This document shows, one piece after another, positions 46,801 through 58,113 of a stretch of 64,000 bases of DNA. The notes beneath the pieces are model-generated. The model saw nothing but the letters and a program-made list of their open reading frames with translations, did not search any database and had not been told where the DNA came from. The DNA comes from Botryosphaeria dothidea (Eukaryota > Ascomycota > Dothideomycetes > Botryosphaeriales > Botryosphaeriaceae): NCBI GenBank assembly GCA_011503125.2, contig WWBZ02000033.1, forward strand, positions 3,224,001-3,288,000, read 5' to 3'. Within the stretch, counting starts at the first letter, position 1, and each line of letters begins with the position of its first letter. A program made the translations under genes and the position numbers.

Positions 46801-49800
46801 TCGCTCAAAAAATTGCTGAGTTTGGCCGGCCACCACACCGCTTCGCAATTGTGTCCTCCGGAGAATCGAGGTTCCTGCTCTTCTGCTGTCACCACGCACT
46901 GTACGATGGGGCCGCGATGGGTCAGTTGATGACGGAAGTGGAACAGATGTACGAAGGCAAGGAGCTTCCACCCGCTCCTTCGTTTGAACCATTCCTGGGG
47001 CAGATGATCCAGGTGCGCTCGGAAGAAACGGACAAATTCTGGTCCAACTGCCTCAGCGGCTTGGAACCTACATCCTTCCCTGATCTCACCGGTCTCTCAG
47101 CTGCCGCCCGCAAGAACAAGTCTGGAAGACTTGTCTTTGAAGAGAATTTGCCATTCTCGCTCGGCAGTCTAGAGGCCGAGTGCCGCAAATTGTCCTGTTC
47201 CTTGTTGGCTCTGGGCCAAGCTGCCTGGGCAAAACTACTGTCACTATACACAGGTGAAACCGATGTCTGCTTTGGCAATGTCCTCAGTGGGCGCACTCTT
47301 CCCGTAGACGGTCTCGATAGACTCGTTGCACCTTGCTTCAACACCCTACCGGTCAGAGTAGACATGAGCGCTTCCAGCAAAAATAGCGATTTGCTTCAAT
47401 ATCTTTCTACATTTAATGCGGATATCCTGCCTTACCAGTTGACGCCTCTTCGGCGCATCCAAGCGAACTTCAGCAACGATGGTTCCCGCTTGTTCGACAC
47501 CCTTTTTATCCTTCAACAATCCGCCTACCACCTTAATGGAGAGATCTGGTCTTTAGAGGAAGACCTTGGAGAGATGGACGTGAGTTTCCTACGCGAGCTT
47601 TCGTGATCTATTTAAACTGACTAGCGTTTAGTTCCCCCTTGTTTGCGAACTTGTTCCCAACCGTAGCGACGATACCCTTGCTTTAGTCTTGCATTTCCAT
47701 GAGTAAGCCACATCACAGCGAATTTCCCTTCCCTTTTTTTTTGGCAATGCAATTAACGCGTCTACAGAGCCTTCATCCCGAGGACAGATATCCGCATACT
47801 CCACGAGACGTACTCGTCTGCGTTGAGATCCTGCACCCGATACCCCTCCGCTCAATACTTGGATGTTGATTCCCTTGCAGAGAACCTGCTTTCTGCTAGC
47901 AACCTCAACTTCACTGCCCTCACACCCGAGGCTGGACCATTCCTTCACTCAGCTTTCGAGCGGAATGCCGAGCTGAACCCGCACGCTATCGCGCTTGATT
48001 TTGAACACGCGGATGGCAGCCGCGGCCGTTGGACGTTCAACGAACTGAACCAGATCTCCAACCAGATTGCTCATGCTCTTTTGGAATATGGAGTCAATTT
48101 CGACAGTGCTGTGCCAATTTGCATTCCGAAATCACCGCACTACTATGCTAGTGTTCTTGCTGTGCTCAAGGCGGGTGCGGCTTTCACGCCAATTGATGCT
48201 AGCCTTCCGGTCTCCCGAAAACAGTTCATGCTTCAGGAACTTGATGCTGAGGTCGTCATCTCAAATTCCTGGGTCGATACTACCTGGTGCGACAAGACGA
48301 GGATCCTGTCGATCGATGCCATCGGAAGCCTTCCAACAAGCAACCCGGACATCAAGGACTTGAGACCAGATCACCTCGCCTACAGGCTCTACACTTCGGG
48401 ATCTACAGGCACGCCTAAGGCAGTCAGTGTTGAACATCGCAACCCGGTGCAGACTGTGGAGGCATCTCGGAAAATCATTCCATGGAACCCGGAGTCCCGC
48501 CTTCTTCAATTCGCCGCAATCACTTTCGACATGTGCTACTACGATTGCTTCCTTGCTTGGACTTTTGGCTTCACCCTCTGTGCTGCTGAGCAGCCGACCA
48601 TGCTCAACGATACGCCTGGCATCATCAACTCCCTCCAAGTCACTTTGGCTGACTTGACTCCTTCGGTTGCCCTTAGCCTGCCGCAGGATGCTGTTCAATC
48701 ACTACAGTATCTGTACTGCATTGGAGAGGCTATGCCACAGGAACTCGTGCACCGTTGGGCCGGAAAGTTGGTCAACTCTTATGGTCCGACTGAAGCAGCC
48801 TTCTGTGTCACAATCTTCCCTGTCAGCAAAGATATCAAGTCATCTGTAATCGGCAAACCTTTCCCTACCACAAGCTTCATCGTAAAGTCTCGGGATGGCT
48901 CGGCAACTCTTCCCATGTTCGGTGTGGGTGAATTATACATCGGTGGTTCTCAGGTTGCTCGCGAGTACCATGCCAACGATGAATTGACGCAGTCGCGATT
49001 TGTTTCTCGTCACGGTCAACGATTCTACAAATCTGGAGATGTCGTTCGAATGCTTGCCAATGGCACGTTTGAGTTCGTTGGACGGGCAGATGACCAAGTC
49101 AAAATTCGTGGTCTGCGTGTTGAGCTGGGCGAGATCAGTGCGGTCCTGCGCGATTCTCATCAAACGATTCAAAGCGTAAGCACACAAGTTCTCAAGGCCT
49201 CGGATGAATCTAAGGAGCAAATTGTTGCCTTCTTGGCTGTTGAATCCAGCAAGGATCTCGACGCCGACGAGATCAAGCGCCATTCCAAGCAGGCTGCTTC
49301 TGAAAAGCTGCCGGCCTACATGGTGCCCAAATTTTTCATCTTCGTTGATCATATTCCACTCTCCCTTGCCGGAAAAGTCGACAAAAGAGCGCTCAAGGTA
49401 ATCTTCCAGGATTCTGAGGAAGCGAACCAAGAGGCTACTCCCACACAAGATGAGCGGGAGTGGACTCCGGTTGAACAGGAGGCTCGAGCTGCATTTGCAC
49501 ACATATCCAAGGTCAATCCCGAAAGCATTAGGTTGCACAGTACCATTTATCAGCTTGGTCTTGACAGTATCAGCGCCGTTCAAGTTGCAGTTACCTTGCG
49601 AAAGAAGGGGTTCCAGGTCACCGCGTCTGACATTATTGAGCATCCTACCTGCGCAGAACTTGCTGTCGTGTTGCGCTCTGGACAAACTCAATCCCCAATT
49701 GAACAGCAATTTGATTTTAGGGACTTCGAAGAGCGGTACCGCTCTAAGATCTCCCAAGATCTGGACATCAATCCCACCGAAATTGATTCCGTGCATCCTT

Positions 49801-52800
49801 GCACTCCTCTTCAGGCTGGCATGGCATCACAGTTCCTGCATTCAGAAGGAAAGATGTACTTCAATTATATGCACTACAAGTTTGAAGGTATCTCAATGGA
49901 CAGTATGGAGCAAGCATTGCACCATCTCTACCAGAAGCACAAGATTTTGCGGTCCGGCTTTTTGCATGTCAATGACCAACAGTATCCGTTCGCCATGGTA
50001 TCTTACTCGAAAAACGCTACAGCCTTGCCGGTCTCGAAGCTACAAGATTCCAAGGATGTCCAGGCTAGAGTCCAGACTTGGCGAGAAGAATCTCGTCAAG
50101 AAGTGCTGAAGCACTTGCAAAAGGGTGCTTTCCGTGTGCTGTTGGTGGATGCCACCTATGGCGTTTCAGTTCATTTCTCAATCCTTCACTCCCTATACGA
50201 CGCGCAGAGTATCCGGATCCTGCTAGATGATCTCGCTGCCTTCTGCGTGGATGGAAGAAAGCCGGCGCCCTTACCCTTCGAACCTGTCTTAAGCACTATT
50301 CTCTTGTCCAGCGATAGCGAGAACGAAGAACGTAGGCAATTCTGGGAGGAGAAGAGCAATGATGTCTTCATCAACCCCTTCCCGAACATGACACCGCTCC
50401 GCATCAAAGAAGGCGAAACACTCGTCTTGTCGAGGACATGCTCTCAAAATCAAAGTCAGCTTGAAGCAGGCTGCCGCAAGTCTGGCATCACGATGCAAGC
50501 CGCTGGCCAAGCAGCTTGGGCTCGGCTCTTATCCGCATACATCGGTGAGGAAGCGGCCACTTTTGGCGTTGTTTTCTCTGGACGGACCGAGGAGAGTGTA
50601 GAGTCTGTTGCTTTCCCATGCATTACCACAGTTCCTGTGCCTGCTCGCAACACACCAAACAACCGTGCTTTGCTCGATAGCATGATGGCTTTCAATACGG
50701 CGGTCCGCAAACATCAATTCACGCCCTTGACCAAGATCCAACGCTGGACAGGTCATCCCGACGAGGCCCTGTTTGACACTATCTTTGCTTACCAGAAGCT
50801 CTCCGGCGATAGCGTCAGCGAAAGTCGTTGGAGACTCGTTGACGAGGACGCCACTGTTGATGCTGCCGTGTCCATCGAACTCGAACCTACTGAGGGCGGC
50901 CAGCTCGAATTCAGAATCACCTGCCGATCCGATCGAGTCCCGGAGGAACAGGCCAAGGTCGTTTTAGACCAGCTGGACCGCATCATCCTGGACTTGATCT
51001 CCCACCCCGATGGACACGCCGACGATGCCTTCAACAGCTCTCCAGAGCTTCTGTCGATCACGCCTCCGAAGGAACGAGAGATCGCCACAGACGTTTCCCT
51101 TCTTCATGAATTTGTCGAGAGAAGCGCCCGTAAACACCCCGACAAGATTGCTTTCGAGTTCGCAACGAATATTGAGGATGGAAAGGTTATTAGCAGGTGC
51201 TGGACGTATGCCGAGCTGGATGCAGAAGGCAACAAGATCGCCAATCTCCTCAAAAGCCGCGGCATCGAGCCCGGTGGACTCGTTGCTGTCTCCTTTGACA
51301 AATGCCCCGAAGCATCTTTTGGCATCCTCGGAATTCTAAAGGCAGGTTGTGCTTATGTTGCTCTGGACCCAGGTGCACCTGTCGCACGGAAGGCTTTCAT
51401 CACTCAAGATTCCAAGGCAGGCATGGTCGTGTCTATGAAGGCCCAGACTGAGGCTTTGCAAAGCCAGGTCAACGTGCCAATTGTCAACTTGGATGAAGTA
51501 GACTATTCGGAACTGTCGCCGGAGAACCCCCAACTGCCCAGGGCAATCACGCCACAAGATCTCAGCTACTGCCTTTACACTTCGGGTACTACGGGGACCC
51601 CCAAAGGCTGCGAGCTTACTCACGAGAATGCTGTTCAAGCTATGCTGGCCTTCTCAAGGCTTTTCTATCCGCGCTGGGATGCAAACTCGAGGTGGCTGCA
51701 ATTTGCTTCTTTCCACTTCGACGTCTCTGTCCTCGAGCAGTACTGGACGTGGTCAGAGGGTATTCGCCTTGTTTCCGCCCCTCGCGATCTGATCTTCGAG
51801 GACCTTGCTGCTGCTATTTCCGCCCTCGGCATAACCCATATCGACTTGACCCCGAGTCTGGCCAGGATTCTGCAGCCCGAGGACGTGCCAACATTGACCA
51901 AGGGTGTCTTCATTACCGGCGGTGAAGCTCTAAAGCAGGAAATTCTCGATGCCTGGGGTAAGCACGAGGTGATTCACAATGGCTATGGTCCGACGGAAGC
52001 CACCATTGGTGTCACCATGTTTCCACGGGTCCCGGACAATGGCAAGCCTTCGAATATCGGTCCACAGTTCGACAACGTGGGCTCTTTCGTGTTCAGACCG
52101 AAGACCAATATTCCTGTGCTGCGCGGCGCTGTCGGCGAACTTTGCGTTTCTGGAAAGCTTGTGGGTAAAGGCTACCTCAACCGTCCCGATCTTACCAATG
52201 AGAAGTTCCCCTATCTCGAAGAGTTCGGGGAGAAGGTCTACCGCACTGGTGATCTTGTCCGCATCTTGCATGACGGAACCTTTGACTTCCTTGGTCGCGC
52301 GGATGATCAAGTCAAGCTTCGCGGCCAGCGCCTGGAGATTGGAGAGATTAACAGTGTCATCAACCAGTCGGAAGCTCAAGTTCTGGACGTGGCCACTTTG
52401 GTACTGAAGCATCCTAAGCAACAAAAAGATCAGCTTGTCAGCTTTGTGGTGACCAAGTCCACTCTGGTCAAGAAGCAGAAGCCTGCAGTCAGTCAAGATG
52501 GCAAGGACGCTATGCAAATTGCTGCAGAAGTTTGCCGTTCGAAACTCCCGGTTTACATGGTCCCCACTCACTTTATCCCTCTCACTTCCATGCCGCTCTC
52601 TCCGAACAACAAAGCCGATGGCAAACAACTGAAGGAACTTTACTCAGCTCTTAACCCTGAGCAGCTTTCAACAATTTCAAACTCAGCTGAGGATGGTGGT
52701 GCTGTTTCTACGGCCGATGAGAAGAAGATTGCTGAAGTCCTTGCTTCCATGGCATCGGTTGATGGCAGCAATATCTCTAAGACTTCGAGCATTTTTGAGC

Positions 52801-55800
52801 TCGGCCTTGACTCTATCTCGGTTATCGGGTTTGCAGGAGCGCTTCGCAAGGCCGGCTTCAGAGACGCACAAGCCTCCATTATCATGAAGAACCCTGTGGT
52901 CAGCCGCCTTGCGAAGGCATTGGGCACACAGAGTGGTAGCGCATTGGCTGATCGAAGCGCAATTCTGGCGGCAAAACAGACTATCTCGGCATGTCAGCAC
53001 CAGTACAAGGCCATCGCAGCGCGTTCTCTGGGCGTGGAGCAAGACAAAATTGAGGGGATCGCACCTTGTTCTCCTCTTCAGCAAGGAATCATCTCCCGCT
53101 CGCTTGAGAGTGACAAGCCCGTTTACTTTGCAAATTTCAAGTTCGAGCTGAGTGAGAACGTCGACTTGGCCAAGCTGCAAAAGGCGTGGGAGACTGCCTT
53201 CCGGTCTTTACAGATTCTGCGCGCTCGTTTCATCCCCACGGATAACGGCTACATTCAAGTTGTCCTCCGTGACCAGCCCTTGCCGTGGATTGAGACTTCC
53301 GTGTCGAGTTCTGAAGAGGTCGAGAATTACCTTGATTCCCGGAAACTCAAGTGGTGGTCTCAAAACCGAGATAAGCTCCAGAGACCATTCGAGGTTGTTA
53401 CTGCGGTGGCTTCCGGCAAGAAGGTGTTGTCACTTCACATCATGCATGTTTTGTATGATGGTGCCAGCTTGCCAATGCTTCTTCAGAAGATTGAACAAGA
53501 ATACAAAGGAGATGAGAGCATTGACTTCGGGCCTGCTTTCTTCGAGGTCCTGCCATACGGACCGCTGCGGAGCTCACCTGAGGCGCAATCATTCTGGACT
53601 TCGCATCTGTCGTCTGCTCAATTGTGTCTCATGCCTAGCCTCATTTCAAGCTCGCAGGATGGGGATGTGACAGCTAGTGCCTTGTTGATTTTGGAGACTT
53701 TCGAGAGCACGAGAAGGAAGCTCGAGGTCACTCACCAAGCTTTGGTGCAGGCCTCCTGGGCATCCGTTCTCCAGAAGCACTTCGCTGGCGCGGTGACCCT
53801 TGGACTGGTCGTTTCTGGCAGGTCCATTGACTTCGAAGGGGCTGAGAATACCATTGGACCAATGTTCAATACTATTCCGTTCCGTCTGCGCTTCAGCAAG
53901 GATGAAAACTGGGCTCAAGCAGTGCGCAGGTGTCACGATTTCAATACCTCCGCCCTTCCATACCAGCATACACCGCTCCGAGACATCATGAAATGGTGCA
54001 AGCGGGCCCCAAGTCAGCCTCTGTTTGACACGCTATTCGTTTTCCAGAAAGAGCTGGAGGATAGTGAGCCCGAAAAGTCACTTTGGACTCTACTCGAGGA
54101 CCAACCTGAAGCTGATTATCCACTTGCTCTCGAAGTGGAACAAAAGAAAAATGGATATTTGGGTCTGACCCTTGTTGCCCAAGGTCACATTGCCGATCAT
54201 CAGACTTTGAAGGACCTTTTATCTGAATTCGAGGCCGCGCTGAAGGATCTGCTCAAGAACCCTGAGGCTCCCGTCTCCGATTCCGTGGGCCAAATCCAGT
54301 CCAGCGGCCCTGTGGATGTGAATGGCGCACACGGCCATACTAATGGTTACATGAATGGTCTTGAAGGATTCGAATGGACGCCTGTTGCCCGACGTATCCA
54401 GGAAGAGGTTGCAACACTCGCTGATATTGAACCCGCCGAGGTCGATGAACACACGACTATCTTTGAGTTTGGGCTGGACAGTATCGACGCTATCAAACTA
54501 TCGTCAAGACTCAAGAAGAGTGGAATCAACCTCCCGGTCAGCCAAATTATGCGCAGCTTGACTATTCCGAGGATGACCAAGGAAGTCACTGAAAAGGCTT
54601 TTGATAGCCAAGCCGTCACACCGGGCGCAACTCTTGACTGTCAGCAGATGAAGCTCGTGGACCACTTCCGCAAGACGGGCGATGTCAACATGGAGAAGGT
54701 GGAGCGGATTTTGCCCGCCACACCTCTTCAAGAAGCCATGGTTGCAGAGATGGTGTCGTCCGACTTCCACCATTACTTTAACCATGACGTGTTGAGAATT
54801 ACGGCCGGAGTTGATCTCGAGAAGCTTAAGCGTACTTGGCTCGACGTTTACCACAAATCCGCCATCTTGCGCACCGCCTTTGAGGAGGTGGATGATCCGG
54901 ATCTCGACATGTCTTTCGCGCAGGTTGTTTACAAGCCACATGAACTGGAAATTCGGGACGTCGAGGTCTCATCACAAGCGGACATTGATGGTATTTTAGA
55001 CAGAGTTAGAGTGCAAAGCGCCTGGAATGGTGGCAGGGTGGACTTGTTCCAGCTTACCATTATCCGAACCCAGTCCGAGATCTTCATCGCCCTGTCCATT
55101 GCGCATGCTCTGTACGATGGCTGGTCCCTGGGTCTGCTTCACAGCGATGTTCAGAGTGCTTACTATGGTAACGCCCGAGTCAGGCCCGCCTACGACCATG
55201 TCCTTGAGGACATTTTGAATGCATCTGGTGACAAAGCTGCAGGCTTCTGGCGCGACTTCCTCGGTGGAGCGCCAAGTGGATTGCTCTCACAGAGCCGCAA
55301 GGACGACCACGCCAAATTGGAAGTCTACCGCAGGGAACATACTGGATCCATCCCAGTCCAGGCCCTCCGCTCTTTCTGCAAGACCGCTGGCATTACTTTG
55401 CAAGCTCTTGGTCAGACCTGTTGGTCGCTTGTCCTAGCTTCGTACCTGGGCAAGTTGGATCTCGTCTTTGGGGTTGTACTCTCTGGACGCGACAGCCAGG
55501 AGTCGGAGGAAGTCATGTTCCCGACAATGAACACGGTGGCCGTCAGGTCGATCATTCACGGCACCAAGAAGGAGATGCTGAGGTACATGCAAGAGAACAT
55601 CAGCACGATGAGGCAATTCCAGCACTTCCCGCTCCGAAAGGCAAAGGCTATGGCTGAGACCGGCGGAAAGTCCCTCTTCGACTCCTTGTTCATCTTCCAA
55701 ACTAGACCCGCCGATGGTGACGAAGACTCTACCGCCACTCTGTACGAATCTGTTGGCGGTGCTGCCGATATGGAGTACCCGGTGGCAGTCGAAATGGAAG

Positions 55801-57854
55801 CCGTTGGAGACGAGCTCGTTTGGCGTACTGCCTGCAAATCGAGCGTGTTTGATGAAGTCGGTACCGAAGAGCTTCTCAATCGCATCGACTCCGTTTTCAA
55901 GAGCATCGTCGAATCTCCAGAGACCGATGCTGTCTTTTTCGGTGACTCTGGCGCATCTGTCTGTGGCCTGCCTGCGTTCAAGGACGCGTTCGCTGAGATC
56001 GACGATCAAGAAAGCGAGAAACCTTTGGTGAACGGCAGCGACACGTCAGCCGAGTGGACTGGAATCGAAGCACAGATCCGGGAGGTCCTCTCCACGGTTT
56101 CCAAGATTCCAGAATCGGAGATTACCAAGGATCTGACTATTTTCCACATGGGTCTGGATTCTATAAGTGCCATCAAGGTGTCGTCACTGTTGCGGAAGAA
56201 GTCAATCAAGCTCAGCGTCAGCGAAATGCTACGTGCTGCCACTGTGGGTAAGATGGCAGAAATCGTTGAGAACCGTCACAAGGCCACTGTAACCCCCGAG
56301 ATTTCTGCAGAAAAGACTCTGGCCAATTCTTTGCAGTCATTGGACTTGACAAAGATTTTGAGGGAAGCCAATATTTCCTCCATGAATATCGACCAGATTC
56401 TGCCGGTCACTGCCGGCCAGGTTTACATGCTGTCGGTCTGGCAGAGAACAGAGGGTTCTCTCATGTTCCCCTCGTTCGAGTACCACATCAAAGAGTCTAT
56501 AGATGAAGGCCGTCTTCGCGAAGCTTGGACTTCTCTTGTTTCTGCCAACCCTATTCTGCGTACCAATTTAATGGCTAGTGGGAATGAAGAAACACCGTTC
56601 GTTCAGGTCGTCCTGAAGCAGACAGGGCAAGGGTTCCAATTAGTCAATACGTCGAGCCCCAAGAAACCAAAGAAGAAGCGCAGTTCTTCTCGCACCAGGT
56701 CTCTGATCCACAAGGTATCCCAGAAATTCAAGAATGTCCTCGCCAAATATTCAGAGGAGGGAGAATCGCTCCATCAGTGGGAATCTGTACCTTCAACGAC
56801 ACCACAACCCTACGTCAAGCTCGTCGCCACCAAGCAGCATGATGGATGGAAGATCACGCTCAAGATCCACCACGCACTTTATGACGGTGTCAGCCTTCCC
56901 ATTCTCATGCAACAATTCCAACGCCTTTGCAGCAACCCGAGATCGCCCCTCGCCTCTACCGCAACTTTCCAGTCCCTCATCGTGGCAACCGTTTCGCAAG
57001 AATCCCGTGCGAGACGCCGCGCCTTCTGGAAAACATATCTCAAGGATGTCTCCAACCCTGCACGACTCTCACAACCGGCTCTCGCCCGCCCAGGCCGCGT
57101 CAGTGTCTTCAGGCCCGACATCTGCGATTCCATCAGCTCCCTCGAAGCCGCCGCCATGAGTCAGGGCATCAACATCCAGTCCGTCTTCATGGCCACATAC
57201 GCGCGCCTGTACGCACGCCTGACAAACGTCCAGGGCAGCACAGACGTCGTCTTCGGAATTTGGCTTGCCAACCGCAGTCATTCCATCGAGGGTCTCGCCG
57301 AGGCTGCCGTGCCGACGGTCAATCTAGTGCCGCTGCGCATAAGGGCGCCTCTCGAAAAGCCCATTTTCGAGGTCGCCAAGCAGGTGCAGGAGGACCTAAG
57401 GGAGATTGGAAGCGTGGAGAACGCGGGGACGGGCCTGTGGGAGATTGAGCAGTGGACGGGGGTGAAGCTGGACTCCTTTGCCAATTTCTTGAAACTGCCG
57501 GAGGGAGAGAAGAAAGAAGAGAACGGTGTGAAGTTGACGGAGGCTGAGAATGAGGGGTTGAAGGATGGTTGGAGCAGAGTTGAGAAGAGCGATGAGGGTG
57601 CTTTTGAGGTGCCTGCGGAGTTGAGAAAGAATGTGGTTGGGGGTGCTTATCTGGTAAGTTTCAATAATTGGAGTTCTGTGATGGACGAGTTGGCTAACGG
57701 CTTTGGATGATAGCATTCGCTTGATATTGAAGCAACTGTCAAGGGCGGCAAACTGAACATGGGTGTCTTCTGCAACGCCGATCTTTTGGACGTTGAAAAG
57801 GCAGAACAACTTGTTAAAGATATGGCGAAGGAGTTCAAGGAAATGATGCAGTGA
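40863..57854 (+). CDS. Ferrichrome-type siderophore NRPS, four-A-domain NPS2/SidC family
   Basis: This non-ribosomal peptide synthetase would assemble three N5-acyl-N5-hydroxyornithines and small amino acids into a cyclic ferrichrome-type siderophore such as ferricrocin. Four exons are read: 40863-47579, 47632-47702, 47768-57653 and 57714-57854, giving 5,604 residues. Domain order is A-T-C, A-T-C, A-T-C, A-T-C, T-C, T-C, the arrangement known for Cochliobolus and Fusarium NPS2; Aspergillus SidC has three A domains. All six carrier domains keep the GLDS serine. There is no thioesterase: release by the last C domain is the family rule. The first 190 residues resemble the end of a C domain (AWAALLQAYTGLD) and may be a remnant. 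The 71-base second exon joins the two long frames inside C2. The ATG at 40863 sits in a good context (GCCAGCCATGG). The exact product is inferred. Confidence 0.95.
41440..44530 (+). other. NRPS module 1 (A1-T1-C1)
   Basis: A1 has YTSGSTGTPKG (near residue 345), MYGPTEAAIH and YRTGDKARL. Its hinge block reads GRISSGQVKLRGQR, so the Asp of the usual GRxDxQVK is missing and one residue is added. The A10 lysine is present (LPSGKVDRK). T1 has LGLDSLKAI and C1 has the intact active site IHHALYDGWS. Confidence 0.85.
44590..47860 (+). other. NRPS module 2 (A2-T2-C2)
   Basis: A2 has FTSGSTGTPKG, GYGPSETTN, GRSDDQVKLRGQR and VQGKTDKRK. T2 has YGLDSISAI. C2 has CCHHALYDGAA. Introns 47580-47631 and 47703-47767 fall near the end of C2. 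A2 looks fully active. Confidence 0.85.
47935..51040 (+). other. NRPS module 3 (A3-T3-C3)
   Basis: A3 has LYTSGSTGTPKA, SYGPTEAAF, GRADDQVKIRGLR and LAGKVDKRA. T3 has LGLDSISAV. The C3 active site reads ILHSLYDAQS: the first His of HHxxxDG is Leu and the Gly is Ala, while the second His and the Asp remain. Confidence 0.85.
51100..54250 (+). other. NRPS module 4 (A4-T4-C4)
   Basis: A4 has LYTSGTTGTPKG, GYGPTEATIG, GRADDQVKLRGQR, and a degenerate A10 block PNNKADGKQ that keeps a lysine. T4 has LGLDSISVI. The C4 active site reads IMHVLYDGAS, so the first His is Met. Confidence 0.85.
54370..57854 (+). other. NRPS terminal T5-C5-T6-C6 without A domains
   Basis: T5 has FGLDSIDAI and C5 reads IAHALYDGWS (first His is Ala). 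T6 has MGLDSISAI and C6 has the intact IHHALYDGVS. These extra T-C pairs are the mark of ferrichrome synthetases and are thought to allow repeated use of a hydroxyornithine A domain and ring closure. C6 carries a Lys/Arg/Ser-rich stretch of about 40 residues near 56655-56760. Confidence 0.85.
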
Positions 57855-58113
57855 GGGGAGTCTCTTCGTTGGTACACTGAAGCGTTTTTGTCGGGGGGAC
57901 CACTTTCGGTTCGTTGTCTTTCATACTCAAATTTTTGTCCGTAGTTCGTGCTTTGATTGTTTTCGATGTTTCTTAGACCACACATAGAACGGTGTAGACG
58001 TGGTCGGAGTTCTTGAGTTTACAAATAGATTTGGTATCAGAATTATACATGCACTTCCGTAGAAATTCTTTGGACTGAAGTTTGAACCATCAACTGAGTG
58101 CTGTAGTCGTCGT

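Noticed and set aside
47580..47822. Two separate NRPS genes, split where the first long frame stops
   Set aside because: Two introns with clean GT-AG borders (47580-47631 and 47703-47767) join the frames exactly and restore the end of C2, so one gene is the better reading.
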